NCBI GenBank assembly: GCA_964538515.1
Contig: CAZIEW010000081.1
Coordinates: 1-24,438 of the forward strand
Direction: 5' to 3'
Source of the DNA: CALBZH01 sp964538515
Lineage (GTDB): Bacteria > Desulfobacterota > Syntrophobacteria > Syntrophobacterales > Syntrophobacteraceae
DNA length: 24,438 nt
Numbering within the stretch: the first letter of the stretch is position 1; the number at the start of each line of letters is the position of its first letter. This document shows, piece after piece, positions 18,201-24,288 of the stretch. Below the pieces are notes generated by a model that was not told the origin of the DNA, made no database searches, and saw nothing but the letters and a program-made list of their open reading frames with translations. The translations under genes and the position numbers were made by a program.

Positions 18201-20408
18201 GGCAGGGACTTCCTTGATCCCGGTCGAGAGTCCGAGGGAAGCCGTCCAGACGGCATCGGGGCTTCGCCCGAGGGAATTGGCCACAGCCATGCCGGTGATG
18301 GCCACGCGTCCTTGCGATCGATCAGGGGTCGAACGAGGCACCGATACAATCCCGGGGGCTGGCATCATGCGGGGCACATCGAGATCGAGCGCGCCTTCGG
18401 CGACTTCCCGATGGAGCTCGGCCACGCTGGTAACACGCCGAATGTTGGCGGCCACGGCGCCGCTCATGAACTGCCCCTCGGCGAGGCAGGTTTCCTCATC
18501 GAGCTGCGGTGACGCGGGGGCGCGCCGACCCCGGGCCGCGATCAGGAGGCTTCCGGTGCTCAGGGTTTCCAGCTGGTGGCGAAACGCGCTCTCATCCATG
18601 ACTCCTGCGGCCTTCTCCTCCTCGAAGGCGCAGATCGCTTTGACTTTCGGCGTCACGAGAGCCCGAATTCTCAAACCGACACTCTCTCCCGAAATCGTGG
18701 TGGAGCCCGGGCCGGCTTCGATGATCAGACGCTGGTAGAGCGGCTGCAGTCCGCCCGCCTCGACGAGCTCCCTCGTGGAGAGATAGGCGGTCCCCATCTG
18801 GACCGCGTCCGCACCCAGCATGAGCGCCCGGAACGCCGTCTCACGATCGTAAATGCCGCCCGCGAGGATGATCCGGCAGTCATCGAACAGGGCCGGGTCG
18901 CGCTTGCGGCATTCCAGGGCGATCTGGGCGAGCGTCAGGGTCGAGTGCTCGCCGACGTGCCCACCCGCTTCATGACCTTCGAGGACAATGTATCGCACGC
19001 CGGCCGCCAGAGCCGCTTGCATCAGACCCTCGCCGGAAGCGATGTAGATCACCTGGACGCCCGCTCGCTGCAGCCTCGCCGCACGGGATGGGTCCCCCGC
19101 CGCGATGACGGCAAACGGAGGCTTCGTGGCCTCGATCCAACGAAGCTGCTCCTCGAGGTGGGGATTCTCCGGCAAAGCCAAGAAGTTCACGGCATAAGGT
19201 CGATCTCCCAGCACGCCGGGCAGAGCCCCCAGCTCTTGGTCCAAAGCCTGCCGATCCTTGAGCCCCAGCGCCAGAGTCGGCATCGCCCCGGCCTCGGCAA
19301 CCGCCCGGGCGAATTGAGGCACATCGGTGATCCAGGACATCGCCCCTTGCACGATGCCATAGGCGGTCCCCAGCGATCTCGCTCCCGGACCATTTGCCAG
19401 ATGGTCGCGGACAGCCGACGCTCTCCGGCACTGCCGTTCGACGTCTTCTCGGAAGGCTCGCACCGCCCGCCCGGTGTCTCGCCCGTAGCGCTGCGCAAAG
19501 CTTTCCGCGAAGGCAGCTTCCGGGCTCAGAAAAACGAGATCCTCGCGGCTGAGAGAGCTCTCCAGGGCATGAACGACACCGGCCCGTATCTTCTCGGCAA
19601 ATCCCCTGCGATCGGACTCGGACGAATCCTGGCAAGGAGAGGCCGATGCAGCGCGGCGAAGGGCTTCGACAGGCAGTGAGTTGCCTTTGTCAAACAGCCG
19701 GCAGGGGGCTCCCAGTGATTGACCGACCACCGTCGTGTGCTCGGGACGCAGGCGGCTGATGCGGATTCGCCGGCTTTCGTCCACCTCAACGAGGTCGGTC
19801 TGCCAATGGAGGCTTTCGAAAACGATGCCCCGGGCGCCGGTCGTGAGGTACGCGGCGGCGGCCTCAGCAGTGAAGATGCCCCCCCACAGGATCAACGGCG
19901 GGCACCCGCCTCGTTCTTTTCCATGCTGTCGAAGCGACGAAAAGAGGATTCCCGCTGTCTCTGGACCGACAAATCCGGACGATTCGGATCCCTTGATGCC
20001 CAGGGCATCGGGCGCCCTTTCGCTCCGCGCAAGATCGATCAAGAGACTCGGATCTCCCGAAATGACCACGAATCGACATGCCAACCGCCGCTCCAGGCCA
20101 CGCAGGCGATCGAGAACGGCGACCGGTCCGAACGGGTCCAGTCCAGGATGGACTTCGATCCAAAGGGTTTCGACGGCCGTGCCTTGCAGCCATTCAGCGA
20201 AGCCCGGTGTCATGAGATGACTCACGGATATTTTGAGGTCGGTCGCGCCGGCCTGTTTCAGCAGATCGGAAGAGGCTTCATGGCCGACGGCGGACCAGTC
20301 AAAAACCGCTCGCGTCATCGTCTGGCGAGCCATCTGCACAACCGTCCGCTTCAAGTCGACCGGGCGCCAGACAAAACCCAGAGAATAATCCGCTTGAAAT
20401 GCCGCCAT
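12300..20408 (-). CDS. type I fatty-acid/polyketide megasynthase: NMO-like, ER, KS, AT, ACP, KR, DH-like
   Basis: A single chain of 2702 residues from the ATG at 20408, which has CAGGAG six bases upstream; a TTG at 20432 is an alternative. Domains: residues 1-230 are a degenerate nitronate-monooxygenase (NMO)-like half barrel (GSESSGFVG near 141; WGGIFTAEAAA near 174). Residues 345-585 are an intact NMO/PfaD-type flavin enoyl reductase (GHEAGGHVG 478-486; AGGIYDRETAF near 516). KS spans 701-1155 with Cys902, His1043 and His1079. AT spans 1260-1550 with GQGSQ at 1265, GHSLG with Ser1346, and MAFH with His1452, suggesting malonyl loading. A proline-rich linker (about 1610-1785) contains hairpin repeats. 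ACP spans 1788-1865 with the likely phosphopantetheine Ser1825 in IRSS. KR has a VTGGGRG loop near 2135 and Lys2247, Ser2271, Tyr2284 and Asn2288. The DH-like hotdog region from about 2420 to the end lacks the canonical motifs. There is no thioesterase. It resembles PUFA-synthase-like secondary lipid synthases; the product is unknown. Confidence 0.93.
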   Translation of the reverse strand: MAAFQADYSLGFVWRPVDLKRTVVQMARQTMTRAVFDWSAVGHEASSDLLKQAGATDLKISVSHLMTPGFAEWLQGTAVETLWIEVHPGLDPFGPVAVLDRLRGLERRLACRFVVISGDPSLLIDLARSERAPDALGIKGSESSGFVGPETAGILFSSLRQHGKERGGCPPLILWGGIFTAEAAAAYLTTGARGIVFESLHWQTDLVEVDESRRIRISRLRPEHTTVVGQSLGAPCRLFDKGNSLPVEALRRAASASPCQDSSESDRRGFAEKIRAGVVHALESSLSREDLVFLSPEAAFAESFAQRYGRDTGRAVRAFREDVERQCRRASAVRDHLANGPGARSLGTAYGIVQGAMSWITDVPQFARAVAEAGAMPTLALGLKDRQALDQELGALPGVLGDRPYAVNFLALPENPHLEEQLRWIEATKPPFAVIAAGDPSRAARLQRAGVQVIYIASGEGLMQAALAAGVRYIVLEGHEAGGHVGEHSTLTLAQIALECRKRDPALFDDCRIILAGGIYDRETAFRALMLGADAVQMGTAYLSTRELVEAGGLQPLYQRLIIEAGPGSTTISGESVGLRIRALVTPKVKAICAFEEEKAAGVMDESAFRHQLETLSTGSLLIAARGRRAPASPQLDEETCLAEGQFMSGAVAANIRRVTSVAELHREVAEGALDLDVPRMMPAPGIVSVPRSTPDRSQGRVAITGMAVANSLGRSPDAVWTASLGLSTGIKEVPASRWDHAVYYDPDPRAFGKTYCKVGAFMDFALDRKDLDIAPQDFRTMADSTKLTLWLAEQAIRDSGILDSGIPRERIGVIVSQNSGETAATALDLLVDVHARDLIRSLRGVVPMTPELQRAAERQIRSGRLLVDDTTLLGRLNCAAVGFICNRYGFQGPGHAVTAACASGLVALFSAIQMIRTGVLDAAIVGGGEERLHPSHFLEFSALKALAGHSGIERPAAESSRPFDATRDGMVLGEGGAMLVIERESLAEGRGAEVHAIISGVGASNSHQGLVESLAETQCIAMRGSFRDAGYGPERVDLVECHATSTVQGDIEEARALGSLFPSKRGTVLTSFKSQIGHTLGASGLNSLIHGIMAMKAGIFPPTLNYRNPDPAINLGRLGFHVPGQPLEWPLPPDGIRRTMVNAFGFGGSNYVIQLEGSRNGTSPARLAFPSPTAGAHDEVLPEDVGSPPPNGFFPFRIYHNDQWLRLGVVAETLDEARAHIAGLDLAQQADVLSEKATRVLARKGVHVAPETDPAPPLALVFAGQGSQYAGMGAALYRTSPTLRTWVDRMAGLADFELVDVLFRGSEEDLKNTLWQQPALYALEYAMARHLMASGVRPVAMAGHSLGELVALALAGVFTWDDGFRIVTKRAECMEKAGRISQDPGIMIAVDTPLPVLREKLAGRENIHFTNFNSPRQVVLGGGTEDVLALSEELKRDGYRTTRLNVSMAFHSPRMHVIRDEMQAFVDGVAFHPPEVPVVSNTTMEPFPEDPRRIREILMAHLECPVHWMQNVTTLWDRFGVRLFVEVGPREILCNMITDTLPAACCLPTCSPEDEAGTMAAAAASLYARGHLRSDRTPELLGAGSDAARAVERSVHQPEGARRALLDAVVQQEINAFLLESFGKILKPRILETLRRESGEELTVEELDDLLEARDRALPDAAGVPVAAVKDPVEAPPEPVQRPKAPEALGKPLEQPKDASLGQSGARIHSRLQGGQGGVETGAGKTFLDGATPPFPPQGGKTDDDLCRAAPVFRRGSHAGQDDTPATPLEEGIKGEGALRRKADTVPGAGRIEEVIQIIMDATGYDRDEIEPDMDLRKDLAIRSSRFPVIMDAAERHFGITINLPDFIGVRTVREVADRIGELIARTDQTAIEERPVTAPKPPVAPEPPPGRPAEEAPPDLPLIRRFTFREVPFECPGGQPLPTLHGKTVAILSAQPESPLTVNLVEFVRHRLKAIPRVIGCLGSGRGERYDLRTAAAAEACAEALGRMAHLAGLVLTLDDGSSASLGGCESIAGFLSGWFRSMKSFMASPEKTFCVLLHQGGDQTGPEAVAAEGVLGMLLAGAQEYPAVLFRSGAVDAGAPLETVFMTAFDPGIALVQMIFREGKPYTLKSVVNPLPLRETVSPPLAAGDVVLVTGGGRGVTYHLARALALFRPRLAILGRTRLDEAEASGREPAANLAELTRLGMEVLYLPCDVSDPDAVTRAVRQVLERFGRIDGIIHGAAVVKDAFLPFSTPEDFDAVMQVKFLGAWHAYRAARSHGLRFFIALSSIACIQGNLGQISYCGANRAMSALIRNLARSGDSIKATAFMLPPIEGAGMADDPEVRELMKLKGIESAYVHVDELTELVMCELLGAPTPRAWVMFGRVVPSVTQTLIAPEGVESSPGLPHHGSVAWEHRCFPMIDRINRLDLRRGELEALRIFDREHDLWIEDHRPFKFLKHPLVSGTMAVEAMMEAARLLTPYLRVVGIRNVGFQNILDCPPGILRESRLRCRKRRIDGAAAVCDVSLASPDLSPSGRRLDSWTVNYQGQVLLGLDGALDASPVMPPVAAEELDSRSMDQAEVQEWYDKRTAMQERYRVIETVDGSGPGVIRGRMRYPESVDFAGISAARYQYPNYLCEALLHLVTFYVPMRDEEDRRHLIPAGLDELRFARDCKPGEMLLLEARLGEENSTGVVWSARATDAKGSVVMVLRGLKMSWFSE
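15074..15118. repeat. hairpin repeat copy 1 inside the megasynthase linker
   Basis: An imperfect palindrome bounded by CACCC on one side and GGGGGTG on the other, with CCTCCTCGAGAGG at the centre. On the minus strand it reads ACACCCCCGCAACCCC and is clearly related to copies at 15182-15215 and 15249-15277. It is translated in frame between AT and ACP. Confidence 0.7.
15151..15245. repeat. 95-bp segment bounded by a perfect 10-bp inverted repeat
   Basis: ACTGGCGCAG (15151-15160) is matched by CTGCGCCAGT (15236-15245). The segment contains hairpin copy 2 and has the look of a MITE-like or REP-like unit, though no target-site duplication is visible at its ends. Confidence 0.5.
15182..15215. repeat. 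hairpin repeat copy 2 inside the megasynthase linker
   Basis: CTTCCCCCC (15183-15191), loop TTGA, GGGGGGAAG (15196-15204) form a perfect 9-bp stem followed by GGGGGTGTTGC. It has the same orientation as copy 1 and is translated in frame as part of ATPPFPPQGGK. Confidence 0.75.
15249..15277. repeat. hairpin repeat copy 3, opposite orientation
   Basis: ACACCCCCCTGCCCCCCCTG followed by AAGGCGGG matches the complement of copy 2 with few differences. It is the third copy in about 205 bp, again within the coding linker. Confidence 0.65.
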
Positions 20409-20414
20409 CCATGA

Positions 20415-20420
20415 CTCCTG
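20415..20420 (-). promoter_or_regulatory. ribosome binding site deciding the megasynthase start
   Basis: On the minus strand CAGGAG ends six bases before the ATG at 20408. The upstream TTG at 20432 has no comparable site, so the ATG is preferred. Confidence 0.6.
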
Positions 20421-20456
20421 ACCGAGGGGCAAATGTGGATCCCGAAGCTGTCAGAT

Positions 20457-20469
20457 TGGGCTTAGCCCA
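20457..20469. promoter_or_regulatory. operator-like perfect palindrome at the predicted megasynthase start site
   Basis: TGGGCT, one central base and AGCCCA make a perfect 6-bp-arm inverted repeat. It lies just downstream of the candidate -10 box, where a repressor would block transcription. No regulator gene is in the window. Confidence 0.35.
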
Positions 20470-20472
20470 CAC

Positions 20473-20501
20473 CTAATACAACACTGCGCGCCATCAAACA
20501 A
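20473..20501 (-). promoter_or_regulatory. candidate promoter for the megasynthase operon
   Basis: On the minus strand TTGTTT (20501-20496) and TATTAG (20478-20473) are separated by 17 bases. Matches to consensus are three and four of six. The position suits transcription of the megasynthase with a leader of about 60 bases. Confidence 0.25.
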
Positions 20502-20826
20502 ATCCTTCTCCGGATCTCCTTCACGCCCAGCGCGGGAGGAAGCGGCTCCTGCCGGACCGACGGACCACCTGTCCGGTGTCCCTTGATTGCAAACGGATTT
20601 GTCCGTAGCGAAGGTTGAAGGCGCGGCTGCCCGTGAGCCAGCTCGCATTTCAGACAGGCATGCCGAAGCCCGCCTCAACCGATCGACGAGGATGCGGGCG
20701 TTCACCCAATTCCCGACCTGCATGCGTCGCCTCCAACAGGGTCCACAGCGACCATCGAAGCCATCCGTTTCGCGATGGGATCGAGCCTGAATGGCGGGAC
20801 ACGATGAGGCACGTCCACTCGCCCCC

Positions 20827-22251
20827 CTAACCGTGATCCCTGCCTGGGATGAACGGGAGCAGGAGGGATTGCTTTCTCAAGACCGCCCTAAATGCGCTCC
20901 TCCACGAAGGATTGTGCAGCAGCAGGTCCAGAAGCTCATACACCCTGCACCAAGCCCAAGAAGTGCGGACGAACGCTTTTTGAAATGCCTTGGCTCTTTC
21001 CTGCACAGTGATCGAGTCAACCTGGCCGGGGTACCTCCAGATGGGTCGACTGAACGTCTGAGCCAGTGCTGTCGGTTCCTCCTTACCGTTCAGCTCCTCC
21101 CAGAGATAACTTCCGGGATGCACCATGAGGGGACCGATGTTGGCCACGGTGGGCTTGACTTCCCTGACGAGATCCAACGTGTTCTGAAAATCGCGCTCGG
21201 TTTCTCCGGGCGCGCCGTTGATAAAGCTGGCAAGGACCGCGATGTGGGCTCTTTTGGCCCGCAGGATTCCAGCCGCCATCGCTTTACGGGAAGCAGGCTT
21301 GCGATAGCGCCTGAGCTGGGAGTCGCTGCCGCTTTCAACTCCCACGAAGAGCGCATCGAACCCCGCTTCATGCATCAGGTCAAGCGTGGACTGAGGCAGG
21401 TTGTGGACCGTGCCGGCGCACGCAAAACGCATGTCCATGCGGCTTTCGATGATCAGCCGGCACAGCCGATTCAATCTCGGCACGTCGAAGACCAGGTTGT
21501 CGTCGAAGAAGATCACGAACTTGTAGCCCTGGTGCGAGAGCTCCTGAAGCTCCTCAGAGACGTTTTTCGCGCTGCGCACCCTGAGCTTGCCGCCACAGAT
21601 CCGGGTGTCAGCGCAGAAGGTGCACTGGAAGGGACACCCCCTCGACGAAAATGCCGTCGTCATTTTCGGGAGGTCGGGAAGCTCGTATCCATACCACCGG
21701 CGTCCGTAGTCTTGATGCGTCAGGAGAGATCGGTCAGGAAAGGGTAGGCTGTCGAGATCTTCAACCCGTTGAGGCTGTCCCCTGACAACGTCTCCACGGG
21801 AACGGTAGGAAAGGCCCGGCAGCCCCGCGACGTCCTTCCCCTCGATAAGGCTCCCGCAAAGAGCGGCAAAGCTCTCTTCCCCTTCGCCTCGGATGCAGAA
21901 ATCCAGCTCGGGAATCTCTTTCAAGAGCAGGCGATCGAACAAGGTCGGATGTATCCCGCCGGCTACGATGACGGTCTGAGGCCGCGCTGCCTTGCATGCG
22001 GCGATGAGCTGTTGCGCATCCTCCACATTGCGGCTGGTAACCGTTAAACCGATGATGTCCGGAGAGAGCGCCAGAAGCCTTTCCGCGGCTCGCTCCAGAT
22101 CGAGGCTCTCTCCATAGGCATCCACAACATGCACGGAGATTCCAGCATGAGGATGCAGTCCTCCGGCAACGTAGAGCAAACCCAGGGGCGGAAAGGATTC
22201 TCTGTTCCAGGGGCTGTCACTGTGGGGCGCTGTCGCCAGTACAACGTTCAT
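20827..22251 (-). CDS. B12-binding domain radical SAM protein (class B type)
   Basis: 474 residues. The N-terminal cobalamin-binding domain spans about residues 1-150, with FPPLGLLYVAG, the AGGIHPT segment at 97-103 and IRGEGEESF after it. The radical SAM core has CPFQCTFC (Cys206, Cys210, Cys213), then FFDDNL, which matches the common strand after the cluster, and GVESGS. The C-terminus has about 100 residues with several aromatic and hydrophobic stretches. The length and layout match BchE/HpnJ-like proteins involved in methylation or C-C chemistry on lipids and pigments. It lies about 420 bp upstream of the megasynthase on the same strand and is divergent from another B12-radical SAM gene. 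The substrate is unknown; a lipid intermediate is favoured by context. Confidence 0.9.
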   Translation of the reverse strand: MNVVLATAPHSDSPWNRESFPPLGLLYVAGGLHPHAGISVHVVDAYGESLDLERAAERLLALSPDIIGLTVTSRNVEDAQQLIAACKAARPQTVIVAGGIHPTLFDRLLLKEIPELDFCIRGEGEESFAALCGSLIEGKDVAGLPGLSYRSRGDVVRGQPQRVEDLDSLPFPDRSLLTHQDYGRRWYGYELPDLPKMTTAFSSRGCPFQCTFCADTRICGGKLRVRSAKNVSEELQELSHQGYKFVIFFDDNLVFDVPRLNRLCRLIIESRMDMRFACAGTVHNLPQSTLDLMHEAGFDALFVGVESGSDSQLRRYRKPASRKAMAAGILRAKRAHIAVLASFINGAPGETERDFQNTLDLVREVKPTVANIGPLMVHPGSYLWEELNGKEEPTALAQTFSRPIWRYPGQVDSITVQERAKAFQKAFVRTSWAWCRVYELLDLLLHNPSWRSAFRAVLRKQSLLLPFIPGRDHG

Positions 22252-22459
22252 GCACCAACCTGAGGTGTGCGACGGTTCGATCGCTCATTGCGCTGAAGAG
22301 TCCGCTTCGACAGGAAACCGTTTGTTATTCAGTGATTTGCATGGATCAGTCTCGAGACCGAGCCGTTCCTGTGCGAGTAGTGGTTACCATTTCGACGGAG
22401 AAGATGCAACAACCGGCCTTCCGACGCGTCATTTCAGGTTACGGCTGTGCCATGGGATT

Positions 22460-22468
22460 TGGTATAGT
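22460..22468 (+). promoter_or_regulatory. candidate extended -10 promoter element
   Basis: TGGTATAGT reads toward the radical SAM gene at 22687. A poor -35 (TTACGG, 22439-22444) is 18 bases upstream. It is the same motif as at 6926-6934 and, with one change, 3654-3662. Confidence 0.3.
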
Positions 22469-22518
22469 GCGCTCCTCGTGACCATGATTCGGCGTGCAAT
22501 TCGGGACCGTTCGTCTCA

Positions 22519-22579
22519 GGTTTCAGTGCTCCGGTTTCAGTCTACCGGCTTCCTGCCTCTCTCACTGACAGCTGAAACC
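22519..22579. repeat. short GGTTTCAG direct and inverted repeats
   Basis: GGTTTCAG occurs at 22519-22526 and 22533-22540, and its complement CTGAAACC at 22572-22579. The two inner arms could pair across a 31-base loop. It resembles short dispersed intergenic repeats; function is unknown. Confidence 0.4.
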
Positions 22580-22686
22580 ACACGCCCGAAACCTTGGCTT
22601 AGGGTATCCTGCACCGGTCGTGAGCCGCACCCCATGATGTCGGTTTGTGTGGCTGCCTGCTTTGCCTTCCAGCTCAGGGAAAGCCG

Positions 22687-24261
22687 ATGACCCATGTTCT
22701 GCTCTTGAATCCTGAACTTCCCCGCTCCTTTTGGTCTCTGGAGCTGCTCGTCAAGCAATCCGGAGCGAAGAGCCTCATGCCGCCTCTGGGGCTTCTTACC
22801 GTCGCCGCACTCCTGCCCCATGAATGGCATTTTCGTCTGGTTGACCTGAATGTCCGGGAACTGACCGAGGACGACTGGCACTGGGCCGACCTGGTCCTGG
22901 TGACCGGCATGGCGGCCCAGAGCGAGGGTCTCCTCAGCCTGTGCCGGGAGGCAGCCCGGAGAGGAAAAACGACGGTTGCGGGCGGCCCGTTCGCGACGGC
23001 CATGCCTCAGAAGGTCTTCGAAGCCGGCTGCGATTTCCTTTTCCTCGGAGAAGTGGAGGATACGATTCAAAATCTCGTGCGGGCTCTCGGTGAAGGAACG
23101 GCCAACGGGGTGTTCCCCTGTGACGTGAAACCGGAGCTCGGCCGCTCCCCGGTGCCTCGCTACGACCTGGTCCATCCCGACGACTATTTGGCCGCGGGAG
23201 TCCAGACATCGCGCGGCTGCCCCTTCGACTGTGAATTCTGCGACGTCGTGAGCCTGTTTGGGCGCAAGATCCGTTACAAGGATCCCGACCAGGTTGTGGC
23301 GGAATTGGAGAATCTTAGGCAGCTTGGCTGGTGGGGGGAAATATTCGTCTGTGATGACAATTTCATCGGAAACCGGGGTCGCGCGAAAGCGATTCTGGAG
23401 AGCCTTCTGCCCTGGTCGAAGCAAACCGGGGAGCCGTTCTCATTCATCACGCAGGTCTCCGTGAATCTGGGCCGCGACCCGGAGATGATCGACCTGATGA
23501 CCGAGGCCAATTTCAGCAAGGTTTTCGTTGGCCTGGAAAGCCCGGATGAAGCGGTTTTGCGAAGCATCCACAAGACTCACAACGTCGAGAGCTCGATGGT
23601 CGATTCCGTCAACACGATGACCCAAAACGGCCTTTCGGTGATCGGAAGCTTCATCCTGGGTCTCGACGGTGAACCGGCGGATGTGGCTTCTCGGATCTGC
23701 GCCTTTGTGGACCAAACGGCACTCCCGACCGTCATGGTGGGCCTGATCCAGGCTCCGCCCGGCACGAGGTTGTGGAAGAGGCTTCACACGGAAGGGAGAC
23801 TCCTTGATATCAAGGACCACGGCGATTCCGTGGGATGGAAGCCGACTTTCCGGACAACCCGTCCCCTGAAGGACATCACGCACGACCTCGCAGCCGTTTG
23901 GGACCATCTTTACACGACGGAGCATCTTCTGGAGAGGACCTACCGGTATCACCTCAGCATGCGCCCAACGCGCAGCGCTTTGGCTTCCTCGAACGGCGGA
24001 GGCACTCCGGAAGCCAACGGATCCGTCACTCGATCCGCACCTCCCGCGCGAGTCATCCGTGCCGACATTTCCATGCTGCTGCAGCTCATGTGGTCGCAGG
24101 GGATCCAGTCCCGCGCAGGTCTGCAGTTCTGGAGACAGCTCTTCGGAATATGGCGGAGGAACCCCAGTCGTATGAAGCGCTATCTGAGCGCCTGCGCCTT
24201 TGGCGAGAACTTGCGCCGCTTGACCTCGGAGCTAAAGATGCGGTTGAGCCTTCCCGGTTGA
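22687..24261 (+). CDS. B12-binding radical SAM protein with DUF4070-like C-terminus
   Basis: 525 residues from the ATG at 22687, which has AGGGA six bases upstream; a TTG at 22645 would add 14 cysteine-rich residues of doubtful value. The B12-binding domain spans about residues 1-135 with MPPLGLLTVAA and AGGPFAT. The radical SAM core has CPFDCEFC (Cys178, Cys182, Cys185), CDDNF and GLESPD. A low-complexity spacer precedes a C-terminal region whose WSQGIQSRAGLQFWRQL and RNPSR pattern looks like the DUF4070 domain of HpnP/HpnR-type methylases and relatives. It is transcribed away from the other B12-radical SAM gene and followed after 27 bases by another radical SAM gene. Radical methylation of a lipid or isoprenoid-like carbon is a plausible function, but unproven. 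Confidence 0.9.
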   Translation: MTHVLLLNPELPRSFWSLELLVKQSGAKSLMPPLGLLTVAALLPHEWHFRLVDLNVRELTEDDWHWADLVLVTGMAAQSEGLLSLCREAARRGKTTVAGGPFATAMPQKVFEAGCDFLFLGEVEDTIQNLVRALGEGTANGVFPCDVKPELGRSPVPRYDLVHPDDYLAAGVQTSRGCPFDCEFCDVVSLFGRKIRYKDPDQVVAELENLRQLGWWGEIFVCDDNFIGNRGRAKAILESLLPWSKQTGEPFSFITQVSVNLGRDPEMIDLMTEANFSKVFVGLESPDEAVLRSIHKTHNVESSMVDSVNTMTQNGLSVIGSFILGLDGEPADVASRICAFVDQTALPTVMVGLIQAPPGTRLWKRLHTEGRLLDIKDHGDSVGWKPTFRTTRPLKDITHDLAAVWDHLYTTEHLLERTYRYHLSMRPTRSALASSNGGGTPEANGSVTRSAPPARVIRADISMLLQLMWSQGIQSRAGLQFWRQLFGIWRRNPSRMKRYLSACAFGENLRRLTSELKMRLSLPG

Positions 24262-24288
24262 TTCATACACGCGCTTTACGGATATCGA

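Larger units (their letters stand above)
20409..20826. other. 418-bp spacer upstream of the megasynthase
   Basis: Short open frames on both strands look non-coding. The part next to the megasynthase holds a candidate promoter and an operator-like palindrome. Nothing recognisable was seen in the remaining 300 bp or so. Confidence 0.6.
22252..22686. other. 435-bp divergent intergenic region between two B12-radical SAM genes
   Basis: No gene is supported. It contains an extended -10-like TGGTATAGT (22460-22468) oriented rightward and a small cluster of GGTTTCAG repeats (22519-22579). A leader of about 210 bases would precede the gene at 22687. Confidence 0.6.

Noticed and set aside
20451..20723. 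A 90-codon minus-strand open frame upstream of the megasynthase
   Set aside because: It overlaps the candidate promoter and palindrome and shows no recognisable motif. I considered a phosphopantetheinyl transferase remnant but found no motif for it.
22250..22690. A 146-codon plus-strand open frame in the divergent intergenic region
   Set aside because: Reads through promoter-like and repeat sequence with no motif, and overlaps the real start at 22687 out of frame.
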